Part shown: in pieces, positions 1 to 11,498 of the stretch | Layout: each line of letters begins with the position of its first letter | Position numbering within the stretch: position 1 is the first letter of the stretch | Origin: Torymus aiolomorphi | Taxonomy: Eukaryota > Arthropoda > Insecta > Hymenoptera > Torymidae | Length of the DNA stretch: 64,000 bases | Direction of reading: 5' to 3' | Assembly: GCA_036365515.1 (NCBI GenBank) | Contig: CM070874.1 | Coordinates: forward strand, 248,214,930 to 248,278,929 | Notes under the pieces: generated by a model | Database searches by the model: none | Seen by the model: only the letters and a program-made list of their open reading frames with translations | What the model was told of the DNA's origin: nothing | Position numbers and translations under genes: made by a program

Positions 1-1260
1 ATTCGATAATGAGGTGACATTATGCATAAACGTTATAACTTCGATATTAAACAATAAGAGGACAATTTTATTGTTTTATATACTATATCAGGATAAATAA
101 CCCACTTTGATGTAATGTTTTTTCTATAATAAATAAATTTTAATGTGAAACTTTTAATACATATAAGAATTGGGCGGTCCCAATACTCATTAAAGAGTAT
201 TTAGGCTATAACTTAAAAATTAATAAGTTAAAAATGAAAATCGTTAAATGAACCGATGAATGAATGAATTTATTATATAAATATAATAACAAATTAAGAA
301 ATTCTTTATAATTTTAAACATTACTCAAACTGGATTATTCATTTACATAATTTTATCGTAGATAATTAAGCAAAGTTATTTAACGAATGCAACTATTAGC
401 TTAATTTGCCTATTACCCGTTTGTGGTTACTCGTATGTATGGATAGAAACATAACTTAGTATATAAAACTAGTGAATGTGTATAAGAGACATGTTTGACG
501 AGAATTATAAAAATATAAAATTTAATATTACAAAGACAATCTTAATACTAAATGTATATAATAGTTTTGGATAATATAAATGATTAATTATTCGCAAGTA
601 TAAAATAAGTTTTACATTAAACTACTTAAATTTGTATAACCTCTAAAATATTCTTAATTAATTTTGGAAATTCCTGAGACCCCTTTTTTTTATTATATAT
701 TTTGCATAAATAAACAAAATAGAGTCTAGAAATATTAATGTAGATTGGAAATATTAAAGATGATAATCTAATTATTAGAGCTTAATAAAGAATGAAATAG
801 ATTGGTTTACTTTGAATATTATAAATTACTGAAAGAGAATTTTGTGGTTATATTGAAATAGAAGTATTACAAAGATCTTGATTTATTGAAAATGAAACGA
901 TTCTGTTTAACAAATAAATTTTTTTTTTTCAATAGCTTTTAGATAAAACGTCATTAATAAATTATATAATGACTTATAGTAAATTAAAACGTTGATGCTT
1001 TTACAAACATGATTTTTGTACTCTATAATAATTCTAGATTTATATATATAAATATATGCTAATTAACTTAATATAAATCTTAATGAGATAGGGTATATGT
1101 TTAAATTCTAAAATATAATAACTGAACATAACCCAGTGTAAATAATATATAATGAATTTCTAAAGAATTTCTAATTATAATTATTTTATTTCATAACCTA
1201 ATTGGCGTTTATACTAATGGGGGATGTTATTAAACATTGAAGTTTTGATTTTCCTATAGT
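1..1260. other. AT-rich DNA without a recognisable gene
   Basis: The stretch is strongly AT-rich and full of stop codons in all frames. I see no coding region, structured RNA, terminal inverted repeat or tandem array that I can support. Confidence 0.6.
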
Positions 1261-1819
1261 TATTTAACCCGAAAATGGCTAAAAGTACAGTCGTAGAGAT
1301 ATCATCTACGTGAGAAAGAAAAAATAGCGCAAGCGTGGGTGGTAGAAAATACTGGAAAACGAGCGTGAGAGAGACGGGAACAGACGCGGTCGCAATTGCC
1401 GGGTTTCCCTAATTTATTGGTTTTCGAGTGGCTGAAAATTCCGATGCGGCTCGCAGTCCGGGAAAGTTATCCCTTGCAGATGTTTGGGTTCTTAGATTAG
1501 GCCTTGGGAAAGCAAAGAGAGGAATCTTTATCGCGGCCTACTCGGAAAACTCGGGTCTGGCTAGCGTTTGCTGAGGACTATCGTAAAAGAAAGGAAACGA
1601 AAAAAACTTTAAAACACACGGCGAAGAAGGAAGCATTGTATCCTTACATAGAGCATGCTCGCGTTGGGGTTCGAGAAGAAAAAAAAAAAAAAATGACCTG
1701 GGTGTTCTTTTGAGGAGTAGAACTGTGACGCTATTCAGATTTCTAATTTTTCAGGGATTTATTTATATTATTATTATATTTTTTTTTTTTATTTAATATT
1801 AAAAACGGCCCGATGTAAC
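1261..1819. other. GC-richer island, no supported gene
   Basis: About 1,300 to 1,560 is markedly richer in G and C than its surroundings and purine-rich, ending in a poly-A run near 1,680. A 69-codon open frame inside it has a lysine-rich, low-complexity product that I cannot relate to any family, so I do not call it a gene. It could be a fragment of a promoter, LTR or leader sequence; nothing decides this. Confidence 0.4.
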
Positions 1820-3083
1820 AATAGCTCCCATACTCCTACCAAATTTTATAGAACCTACGCACTTTACGCCCGTGTGGGCGAAAATTATTTTAATTATAAA
1901 ACTATTATGCCTTCTTTTTATTTCTGAAATTCATAAGAATTTTATCAGATATTTACGAAAAGTCAAAGCCGATAGGTATAAAGAAATTACATATTTACCA
2001 CCACATCCCCATTTTTCATTGATCTTTCTCAATTTTGAAATTTCTATAATATTACGCATCTTGGGAGGACAATAGAAGTCTATAGAGCTCTAGCAGGGGT
2101 GGTCCTCCAATCTCCCATACATACTTGGCGGGTCCGACGGTTTGCAGTTTAAGGTGTAGACATGGTCATTTTCATATAAATATTCATATGTTTAGAAATC
2201 AAATAAAATGTATAAATGGGTTGCTTCTACATATTAAATAGGGCTCAGTATTGAATTTATTACTCTGTTTTTAAATAGAAAGTGCAAACCCGCATGAAAA
2301 TATTGGACATCTGATTTCATTTGGGAATATAGGACATCAGATCTCATATGAGAATATCGGACATCAGATCTCATATGACATCTCATTTGAGATCTTATAT
2401 GAGATCCCATAATATGTAAAATTGCAGATAACATCACACATATGATATCTCATATGAGATCTCATGATATTTAAACGACGAAAAAGAATTTTTGGGTAGA
2501 CAATAAATTTATATGCATTTTTTATCTCATTCCCGCTTAAAAAAGACGGACACAAGGAAAAGTATTTTGAAATTAAATAAATGAAAGTAATGGAAGTAAA
2601 CCATGAGATTCTGCACATGTAGGGATATTATATTTAAACGGTATCAATTAAAAATTAGAGCCAATGTAATTATTTATAATGGGCTTATAGGTATAAACAT
2701 TGTTAATGAATTTATGCAAAAATTTAGTATTCTGCATTTACAAACCCCCGGTAAACTGCAAACCGTCGGGCCCGCCAAGTATTTATGGGAGATTGGAGGA
2801 CCACCCCTGCTAGAGCTCTATAGACTTCTATTGTCCTCCCAAGATGCGTAATATTATAGAAATTTCAAAATTGAGAAAGATCAATGAAAAATGGGGATGT
2901 GGTGGTAACTATGTAATTTTTTTATACCTATCGGCTTTGACTTTTCGTATATATCTGATAAAATTCTTATGAATTTTAGAAATAAAAAGAAGGTATAATA
3001 GTTATATAATTAAAATAATTTTCGCCCACACGGGCGTAAAGTACGTAGGTTCTATAAAGTTTGGTAGGAGTATAGGAGCTATT
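1820..3083. mobile_element. Foldback DNA element with ~330 bp inverted arms
   Basis: The sequence from about 1,820 to 2,152 is repeated in inverted orientation from about 2,752 to 3,083. Shared blocks include the outer AATAGCTCC / GGAGCTATT ends, the CGCCCGTGTGGGCG palindrome block and the segment with GGAGGACAATAGAAG. The two arms differ by scattered substitutions, so they are old. The 600 bp loop carries clustered CATATGAGAT-type palindromic repeats (2,290 to 2,470) and no coding capacity. The structure fits a non-autonomous foldback or long-TIR DNA transposon. I could not fix a target-site duplication. Confidence 0.75.
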
Positions 3084-3889
3084 ACGCCTGTTAGGCATTA
3101 AGTAGTACTTTATGCCCGCTGACTGAATATTTTTAAGTAGTTACGAAAAGTTGTATTATTCAATCAAGTTAACTTATGGGTACTTGACTACAATAAATTG
3201 ATTTCAGTACTTTCTTGTGTTTAATTTGTATAGAAGGATGAACAAATTTTAATACATTTCTGAGAATAGTCATACAGTTGTTTCCGAGAGTTGTTTGACT
3301 TGTCTTATTACTTGACTATCGATAATTGATTACTTGACTATACTTGCACTACTTGCATTACTTGACTATCGATAATTGATTTCACAACTTAAATTTGTTT
3401 GATTTGCAATGAACAATTTGAATGTACTTACTTACATATAATTTGTTCAGCATACAATGAATCAAAGAAGTAAAAGACTTTTTCACTAGTATTTATTTGA
3501 TTTCTTTTAAAAAATCATAAATATTATTATTTTATAGATTATACAGAAAAAACGTCTATACTTGCCTTATTTTATACTTTCGTAGAAAGTTTTATATTGA
3601 TAATATTATTATTGGTACAGTCATGAAAAAAATGATTACCATTTGCAGAGTGCTTATTGAATATAGATGAGACTAGAAGAATTAATAGGACTAGACAAAT
3701 TGTGTTGTTCGAACGTACTTAAAAATTAGCTTTTAATAAACATGTTGATTATTTAAAAAAATATTTAAGCTCCCATTAAAGTTTTTGGTACTCCGTTTGA
3801 CGAATGTTGAGAGAGAGGGAGAGAGAGGGGAGGAACAGAGAGGAAGGGAGAGAGAGCGTTTTATTTACTTGAATTTTCTTTATCTCAAT
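3084..3889. other. AT-rich intergenic DNA with short local repeats
   Basis: There is no gene. Repeated TTGACTATCGATAATTGATT units occur around 3,310 to 3,390, and a GA-rich run (GAGAGAGGGAGAGAG type) lies at about 3,810 to 3,855. Confidence 0.5.
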
Positions 3890-4765
3890 TATTTACTTTT
3901 GATAATAATATTTGAAAAGTGAACTCTAAATAAATAGTTATTGCTTTGTTAAGTCAAATTGCACAAAGTCGGTAAGCCTCGCACTAAATGACCTGTGTAT
4001 CCTGAAGAATTTCTGTCACTTAAAATCCGTAAGACCAAGGCCAATCGATTACTTCAGGATCCAAAACAATTACAAATTATTTTGTAGCTTGATTTCACTT
4101 AGATTTTATTTACTTGAATTTTCTTTATCTCAATTATTAACTTTTGATAACACTCAATATATGAAAAATGAACTGTACATAAATAGTTATTGTTTTGTCA
4201 AGTCAAATTGCACAAAGTCCGTAAGACTCGCACTAAATGACTTGTGTATCCTGAAGAATTTCTGTCACTTAAAGTCTGTAAGACCAAGGCCAATCGATTA
4301 CTTCAGGATCCAAAACTATTACAAATTATTTTGTAGTTTTGATTTCACTTTGATTTTATTTACTTGAATTTTCTTTATCTCAATTATTAAGGTGATGTGA
4401 AATACCGACATAATTTCCAAACATGGATATCTCATGAAAATACCAATAGAATCGTCTAAAAAAAAATCTGAATATAGTGTTTACGTGTACGGAGCGCTTG
4501 ACGTTCGTCTTTTTCCAAATAAATGTTTAAATGTTGATTTAAAAAATATTGAAATTCACGGTTTCACATGGCCTTAAGTTTTGATAATACTCAATTTTTG
4601 AGAAATAAGCTCTAAATAAATAGTTATTGCTTTGTCAAGTCAATTTGCACAAAGTCCGTAAGACTCGCACTAAATGACTTGTGTATCCTGAAAAATTTCG
4701 GTCACTTAAAGTCCGTAAGACCAAGGCCAATCGATTACTTCAGGATCCAAAACAATTACAAATTT
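3890..4765. repeat. Three direct copies of a ~250 bp repeat
   Basis: Copies begin near 3,890, 4,138 and 4,578. Each carries the order ACTCTAAATAAATAGTTATT, ATTGCACAAAGTC, GTAAGACTCGCACTAAATGA and CCAAGGCCAATCGATTACTT. Copies 1 and 2 are adjacent, about 248 bp apart. Copies 2 and 3 are separated by an extra 183 bp insertion. No coding capacity is evident. Confidence 0.85.
4391..4573. mobile_element. 183 bp TTAA-flanked MITE
   Basis: The insertion interrupts the three-copy repeat, so the empty site can be read from the neighbouring copies (CAATTATTAACTTTTGATAA). It is flanked by TTAA at 4,387-4,390 and 4,574-4,577. Its ends are GGTGATGTGAAA and, on the complementary strand, GGCCATGTGAAA, giving short terminal inverted repeats. 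TTAA duplication is typical of piggyBac and Kolobok elements. The family assignment is inference from the target site only. Confidence 0.8.
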
Positions 4766-4948
4766 ATTTCCTTGTTTAAATTTGATTTTTGTTTACCTTC
4801 TCTTTTGTAATAGTGAAATTTTGAATTAGTAAAAAGTTGATGTTTGGAAAATTTGGATAAAATAAGATAAAAATAGTTTCTGAATTCTAGTAGTTTTAAT
4901 ATATTCTTTGAAATTTGAACTACTTTGTATTTTGATACCGTATCTTTA

Positions 4949-5065
4949 AGCTTGTGAGGCTTGTGTCGATCTGCTCGTACAGTCAGCAAAGCTTGTGAGG
5001 CTTGTGTTGATCTGCCTGCCGTACAGTAAGCAAAGCTTGTGAGGCTTGTGTTGATCTGATTTTCT
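4949..5065. repeat. Short tandem repeat, ~40-44 bp unit, 3 copies
   Basis: The motif AAGCTTGTGAGGCTTGTG starts at 4,949, 4,989 and 5,033. The third interval is 44 bp because of a four-base addition. Each unit continues with a GATCTGC-containing segment. It is non-coding. Confidence 0.8.
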
Positions 5066-5406
5066 ACTGCAGTGCACGTTCGGCGTATTTAAATGTGATG
5101 CTCCTCCTCTTCTTTGGCTGGAAAAACTGCAGTGTCGAATCGGATAGTTGCGTCATCTTGGGTTAACGAGTCATCGATGATGTTGTTCGGCGGCGGTTGA
5201 TGCTTTGCATATCCATAATGTTAAATGGAGCGAGTGGTGCGGGAAAGCGGTGTCCAATGGTGTGAGGGTGGTATCCCTTCCAAACGTCGATTTTCTAGGC
5301 GAGTGGGGGAAATCCTATGTTTTAACATAGATAGCGGGCGTTCATCCCTTCTCTAGGGAATTTTCTGGCGGCTCGTATCTTCTTTAAGGAGCGAGAGAGC
5401 AAGCTA
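5066..5406. other. Mixed-composition spacer, no gene
   Basis: This stretch is less AT-rich than the DNA to its left and separates the tandem repeat from the mariner element. I see no coding region or terminal repeat in it. Confidence 0.4.
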
Positions 5407-6700
5407 CGAGGGTCATTTGATAAGTACCTAGCCTACAAATGAAAACACCAAAATTTTACAAAAAATAAAATTTATTTTTCAATGTAGTCTCCTTTTAGTT
5501 GAATACACTTGGTCCAGCGGTGTTCCAATTTTTTTAACCCCGTTGAAAAAAATGTTTTCTCTTGGTTTGCAAAATAGGCCTCCGTGGCGGCGATTATTTC
5601 GTTATTGGAGTGGAATCTCTTCCCGGCGAGCGAATTTTTTAGGTTCGGAAACAAAAAAAAGTCGCACGGAGCTAAATCTGGAGAATACGGTGGATGGGGC
5701 AGCAGTTCGTAGCGTAATTCGACCAATTTAGCCGTGGCGAGTGCAGAAGTGTGAGCCGGTGCATTATCGTGGTGGAAAAGCACTTTCTTTTTAGACAAAT
5801 GGGGCCGTTTTTCTTCTAACACGGCGTCAAATCGGCTCAATAGTTCGGCGTAGTACTGTCCTGTGACCGTTTTGCCCTTCTCCAGATAGTCAATAAAAAT
5901 CACACCTTGAGAATCCCAGAAAACAGTGGCCATCACCTTTCCGGCCGACGGGACCGTCTTCGCCTTCTTCGGAGCAGGTTCACCGGGTAACGTCCACTGT
6001 TTTGACTGCTCCTTGGTCTCTGGAGTGTAGTAGTGAATCCATGTTTCGTCGACGGTCACGTAACGACGCAAAAACTCTTTTGGATTGCGATTAAACAGCT
6101 CCAAACACTGCTCTGAACTGGTCACACGGATGCGCTTGTTGTCTGCAGTCAGCAAACGCGGCACCCACCTTGCTGACAGCTTCCTCATGCCTAAAATCTC
6201 ATGTAGGATATGCCACACGCGTTCTTCTGAGATGCCTACTATCGCAGCTATCTCGTGCACCTTTAATCGGCGGTCTGACAAAACGATATCGTGTATTTTT
6301 GTCACGTTCTCCTCCGTAGTGGCTGTTTTCGGAGCACCTGGGCGTGGATCATCAAAAACCGACGTACGACCACGTTGAAACTCGTTATACCAAAATTTAA
6401 CGGTCGCCATCGAAGGAGAAGCATCCCCATACACTGCATCCAAGCGTTCTTTAATTTCACTGCGCGATTTTCCTTCCAAAAACAAGAATCGAATCACCGA
6501 CCGATATTGTTCTTTCTTCATTTTTTCAAAAATCAACGGACACATTTGCTTTCACACGCTCTCAAAAATAAACTACAACTCCGATCCGGCTGAAATTTCG
6601 TCTGTAACTGTTTACAGGAAGATACTGCACTGTAGTGTATTTCTGGTGCGATAGTGGCACCATCTGGCGGTGAGGCTAGGTACTTGTCAAATGACCCTCG
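5407..6700 (-). mobile_element. Complete mariner transposon with TA target duplication
   Basis: The element is 1,294 bp long and flanked by TA at 5,405-5,406 and 6,701-6,702. Its first 28 bases, starting CGAGGGTCATTTGATAAG, match the complement of its last 28 with one mismatch, so both terminal inverted repeats are preserved. The single transposase gene on the minus strand fills most of the interior. Length, TA duplication, near-identical ends and an uninterrupted reading frame indicate a young, possibly still mobile, copy. Confidence 0.95.
5472..6545 (-). CDS. Mariner transposase, irritans-like, intact
   Basis: The 357-residue product is a Tc1/mariner-family transposase that would cut and reinsert the surrounding element at TA sites in the nucleus. 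Residues 9 to about 120 form the paired helix-turn-helix DNA-binding region, followed by the linker motif WVPR at 127-130. The catalytic triad is visible: D166 in VTVDETW, D260 in LFHHDNAPAH and D295 in SPDLAPCDF, with 34 residues between the last two (DD34D, the mariner signature). Family members usually start near the second methionine (M9, MKKEQYRSV), so the first eight residues may not be used. No stop codon or frameshift interrupts it. Overall similarity is closest to the irritans group as I remember it; subfamily is unverified. Confidence 0.95.
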   Translation of the reverse strand: MCPLIFEKMKKEQYRSVIRFLFLEGKSRSEIKERLDAVYGDASPSMATVKFWYNEFQRGRTSVFDDPRPGAPKTATTEENVTKIHDIVLSDRRLKVHEIAAIVGISEERVWHILHEILGMRKLSARWVPRLLTADNKRIRVTSSEQCLELFNRNPKEFLRRYVTVDETWIHYYTPETKEQSKQWTLPGEPAPKKAKTVPSAGKVMATVFWDSQGVIFIDYLEKGKTVTGQYYAELLSRFDAVLEEKRPHLSKKKVLFHHDNAPAHTSALATAKLVELRYELLPHPPYSPDLAPCDFFLFPNLKNSLAGKRFHSNNEIIAATEAYFANQEKTFFSTGLKKLEHRWTKCIQLKGDYIEK

Positions 6701-6702
6701 TA

Positions 6703-9184
6703 TATGAATGACAGAGAGAGATGAGAGAGACAAAAGATATGTCCTTCTCTCTCTTTTGAGCTAAAAATGATCAGTTTTTCTATTACTTATTAAAAACTAT
6801 GTAGTACTGACAGTTTATGTATTATAAAATACATTATTCTATTTCATTTTATTTTAAGATGAAATTACAAATTTGAATGGAAGTTATTGGTCTATTACTA
6901 CAGGAGTTAAACGCATTACAAATTTGATTAAACTTAATTATACGTTAAACAATGAACTTTCTTATGCAAACTTTATAAAAACATGAGATTATTCTTTTTA
7001 ACTAATAATTAAATTATATTACTAAATTATTTTATTAAGTTAATACATTTTTTTTAGGTCTTCTATTGTTTATTTAAAATATTTGAAATTTAATTAATTG
7101 CTTTGAATATCAATGTGTCAGAATACAACTATTGTTTAGTAAGAATATTTATCTGATGTGTATATTTTATAAAATTTGCATTAACAAATGGGAATCTCTT
7201 ATTAATAGTGTTAATGTTTCATAGATGATAAGAAACATACAGATTAGAGTGTATTATTCAAATTCTGAACAGGTTTATTATTTGAACTTACAGGCAAGTT
7301 AATTAATCTAGAAGAAATAGGCAAAAGGATTATTATTTACTATAAACATAATATAATAATGGTTTTTATGAGCTCCTAATTTTTATTTAACATAATACAA
7401 CTTTTACCTTAAACAAAATTATTTCCCTAATTATAGTTGTTGAGATATTTAGCGTTATTCTAAAATAATACTCTTATGTTATAGTAGGTTGGGTCCCAAA
7501 AGATGCTGGAAAACGCGTCTCCACGCAGGAAGACTGAGGAAATCTATTCTTAGATAGGCCATGTGCGTGAGACAGATTGTACAAACACCCTCTTTTTCTC
7601 AGCACTTTCTTATTATTAACAATCCTGAATATTTTACAAGTGTAGGATTATCTACTTTATTAGATAATTGTGTAGCAAATTATTACAAATTTAAACGAAA
7701 ACGTTATAATTATTTTGTCGGTTGTTATTCGCAATATAAAATTTATTAATACTTAAAAATCTAATTTACAATGAATTTACATTCGATAAATTTATAAAAA
7801 CAGTCGTTTATATAAAATAACTAGTGCTTAACATAACTTGTTGCTTTATGTAATATAATAAGTATTATAGTAATTATTTATCGTTTGTTAATAAGGATTC
7901 TTTTCATGTTTAAAGGTTGCGTTTACAAAATGCATATGGTTAGTTATAGAGCTATATTTTTGGGTTTTTGTTAATAGATCTTTATACTATTAATGCAGAA
8001 ACAAACAAAAGCTGTTGATTGCAATTTAACAAAAGAATATAGAATTAATATTATTTTTCCTAATTTCCTTAATACTGTATTTAATATTTGTTGTTGTTAA
8101 AATAATTTTATTGAGACTGTTTGAGAGATAATTTAAAAAAAATATATTTCAATGTATAGTATAAACCATGTTTTGAAAACTCAGAAAAGCTATGTTTAGT
8201 ATGGGCCATGTGTTTTACAGCCCCAAGATAACGCATTCGCTCGAGACAAGCGTCCCTTAAAGCTAATTTCACACTTTGAAGGAATATTTTCAAGTATAAA
8301 TACAGTTAATTCAAACTAAAAACATTCATTTATTTATTTATTATTTTGTTAAAATTTTATTTATTTATGACAAGAAAATTTTGTATAACCAAAATACTTT
8401 GCTGATTGGTGAGTTTCCTTTACAGAAACAAAGAAAAGAAACAAAACAAATCTTGGGATGAGTTTTATTACTCAGGTAGAGAAAATAGTCCTCCAGGAGT
8501 CTGGCATGAAATAGCTTGCTATAATCTTAAATCTATTTTACAAATCTTCTACCTTATAACTTTTCATTCCACGCCTGAGCTAATTAGTCAAATGTATAAC
8601 GAAAGAATTATAATTATGCTTATTGCACAAGGATTTGTTTAACAATTTGTACTTAATTTATTTTCTCAGAACATATCCTCATAGAAAATTAGCCATATTT
8701 TATAATGAGCGTGTTAATGAATTAATATAATTCACTCAAATGTTAAAATTACATATTGTGATAATGTTTTATTCGAATTGGTACATAACTATGAAATATA
8801 AAACTAACTGAAAAATGGATATTTCTGACTAACATTTCTACTAGGGTAGATTGCTGTTTTTTGTATAAAAAGTAATATTGTTCTGTGTTGGTCTTCTCAT
8901 TATAGTTTATTATACCCGCGATCGTGGGTATGTTGAGGAATAATTTTTATTATTATATGATATTCGGCATTTATCAATAAGAAAAGAAAGTTTTATCAAT
9001 AAACCGAAAAGTAAATTTAAGAAAAGAGAAACTGTAAGTTTCTAAACTTGAAATTAATATATGCGCCGTGTCGTCGTTTCTATGGCAGCTGGCGGGGGAA
9101 CTCAGAATAGTGCAGATCGCAACCCTTGATACAGTAGTGTCAGGAGGGTTCAGGGTCATGATCATGGTTCGTCAAAAATAGGAA
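6703..9184. other. AT-rich region without a recognisable gene
   Basis: About 2.5 kb of AT-rich sequence. Open frames of 60 to 80 codons occur (for example 7,561-7,749 and 8,406-8,642) but their products are low in complexity or match nothing I know. There is a slightly GC-richer patch at 9,060-9,170 just before the helicase remnant. It could be the degraded 5' part of that Helitron-like element. Confidence 0.45.
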
Positions 9185-9189
9185 ATGAT

Positions 9190-10231
9190 TTCAACTATAT
9201 TTTGAACATATTGTTGTTAATGAAGATGAACTTGATAGAAGAATACGATCATTAAACGATTGTCAACATCAACTATTCACTGAAATAACAAAAGCGGTTT
9301 TTGTAGATCGATTGTTTAAAGATTTATGTCAAAATACAAAACCATTTGGTGGTAAAGTAATAATTATCTCTGGTGATTTTAGGCAAACATTATCAATTGT
9401 GCGCCATGGTAGTATAGCTCAAATAGTAGAATCTTCCGTGAAAAGTTGTAAAATATGGCTACAATTTCATTATTTGAAGCTGCATAAAAATATGAGAATA
9501 TCTAACGATGACATCTTTTTTAAGAAATGGCTTTTAAATGTAGGAGAAGGAAAATATTCTACCAAATTCGAAACAAATAATAACCTTTTAGAAATACCAC
9601 CTAATTTTTTATCTAATGGTGATTTAGTTCCTAAAATTTTTGGAAACTAATTTAATCCGTTTGTCATTTCTATGAAAAATAAAATAATTTTATGCTCGAC
9701 AAATAATCATGTTCTTAAAATGAATAATGAAATATTAAATCGATTAAATGGTGACTCCAACGAATATTTAAGTATTGATACTATTGTAGATGATGAAAAT
9801 GAATGTTTGCAAAACTTTATACCAATTGAATTTGTCAATTCAATAATTCCAAATGGCCTTCCGCCACATAAACTGATTTTGAAATAGGTGCTATTATAAA
9901 TTTGGTAGATGGTCTCTGTAATGGAACGAGATTAATTGTCAGATATTTAGGTGACTATGTAATTAAAGCAGACATGATTACTGGAAATAAAGCTGGTATT
10001 ACAGTTTCAATACCACGAATAGATTTGAGCTCTTCAAAAGAAGAAATTCCATTTAATATGATCCGAAAGCAATTTCCTATGAGACTGGGATTGGCAATGA
10101 CTATTCATAAATAACAGGGACATTTATTTCAAAATGTTGGAATTTATTTATCGTCGCCACTATTTAGTAATGGACAACTGTATGTTGCATTATCTAAAGT
10201 AACTTTAAAAAATAATTTAAAATTCTTTTAA
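9190..10231 (+). pseudogene. Helitron/PIF1-type helicase remnant
   Basis: Pieces of a PIF1-like helicase, the C-terminal half of Helitron replicase proteins, can be read in several frames. The first piece (9,216-9,300) resembles the start of the domain (SLNDCQHQLFTEITKAV). It jumps directly to PFGGKVIIISGDFRQ, which contains the Walker B region, so the segment that should hold the Walker A nucleotide-binding loop is deleted. Further pieces follow: STNNHVLKMNNEILNRL, NGTRLIVRYLG and, near the end, NGQLYVALSKV, the usual C-terminal helicase motif. Stops at 9,648 and 9,885 and near 10,112 break the frame. It is not functional. The Rep/HUH nuclease part was not found upstream. Confidence 0.8.
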
Positions 10232-10815
10232 TTGAAGAATCAGTATACACTGAACATAAAAAGGACAACGCAGATTTTTTAAGGAAAAAGGGAAATGAAA
10301 TGGCAAATGTTTATATTAATAATATAGTCTACGAAGAAATATTTTATAACGTCTAACGTTTTATTTATGTTTCAATTTTTAAAATAATAATAAAACATAA
10401 TATCAAGTAGTACTATAAACAGCAGCAACTACACATAGAAACGTTTAAGTAGCGCATAAAAATTAGAAACGCAAAATTTCATTTTATTCTTATATTCAAA
10501 AAATAAGAATAAAACAGTCTTTACAAATTTATTACAAATGTGTATATATTACTATAAATTGCAGCAACTACATAAGAGAAGAGCAAGTAGCGCTTAAAAT
10601 AATTTGTTATTATTACTATATTTAATAAGGTACATTTAAAGATAAAATTAAAAATAAGTTATGATAAGGATTTTTAATAATAGAAAGTAAAATTGCAGTA
10701 ACTACACGCAAAAATAAGTAGCGCATAAAATAATTGGTTATCATTAGTATATTTTATAAGGTACATTTAAAGATAAAAATGAAAAATCAGTAATGATAAC
10801 GAATTTGAATAATAG

Positions 10816-11277
10816 CTCTATAAAAAATCAGCTGATAAATCAGATGATTTGTCAGATGATTTATCAGCTGATTTCTCACGTCAAAATGTCATCTGAGATT
10901 CTGCTCGGATGCTGCCAAAAGCTTACGTAAATTAAAAATCAGCTTCTTCAGTATTGGAAATTGCCTGTCAGGATCTTTTACCCCCAGATGAGTTCAAAAA
11001 TGCACGTTTGGAAGCATTTTGCACAATTTTTCAAATTTTACAAATTGTCTACATGAGATATCAGCTGAGAAATCAATTGAAATATCAGATGGTTTCTCGG
11101 TGAGATCTCAGGTAATTTTTCATCTGATTGGTCAGCTGATTTTTCAGCTGATATCACATGTACAACATTTTAAAAAATGGAAACATTTAAAAATAGTGAC
11201 ATTTGGGCATGATACATCAGCTGATAAATCATCTGACAAATTATCTGATTTATCAGCTGATTTTTTTTGGTAGGGAG
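10816..11277. mobile_element. Palindromic MITE built from CAGCTG/CATCTGA repeats
   Basis: The left end (from CTCTATAAAAAATCAGCTG) and the complement of the right end share more than 45 bases, including ATCAGCTGATAAATCAGAT. Each end is itself nearly palindromic (TCAGCTGATAAATC ... GATTTATCAGCTGA). The interior repeats AGATATCAGCTGA and CATCTGA motifs and has no credible gene. The neighbouring tandem unit (AATAATAGAAAGTAAAATTG at 10,676-10,695) gives the empty site, which matches the two flanks joined at AATAG / AAAGT. The duplicated target may be only AG, or absent. Confidence 0.75.
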
Positions 11278-11384
11278 AAAGTAAAATTGCAGCAACTACA
11301 CGCAAAAATGAGTAAGTAGCACCTAAAATAATTGGTTATTATTAATATAATTAATAAGGTACATTTAAAGATAAAAATTAAAAT

Positions 11385-11498
11385 AAATCAGTTATGATAA
11401 CGAATTTTAATTTAAATCAGTTATGATAACGAATTTTAATTTAAATCAGTTATGATAACGAATTTTAATTTAAATCAGTTATGATAACGAATTTTAAT
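11385..11498. repeat. 29 bp tandem repeat, ~3.9 copies
   Basis: AAATCAGTTATGATAACGAA starts at 11,385, 11,414, 11,443 and 11,472, exactly 29 bp apart, with almost no variation between units. This implies recent local amplification inside the older 133 bp array. Confidence 0.95.

Noticed and set aside
1504..1713. 69-codon frame in a GC island
   Set aside because: Lysine-rich low-complexity product ending in a poly-A run, without homologues I recognise.
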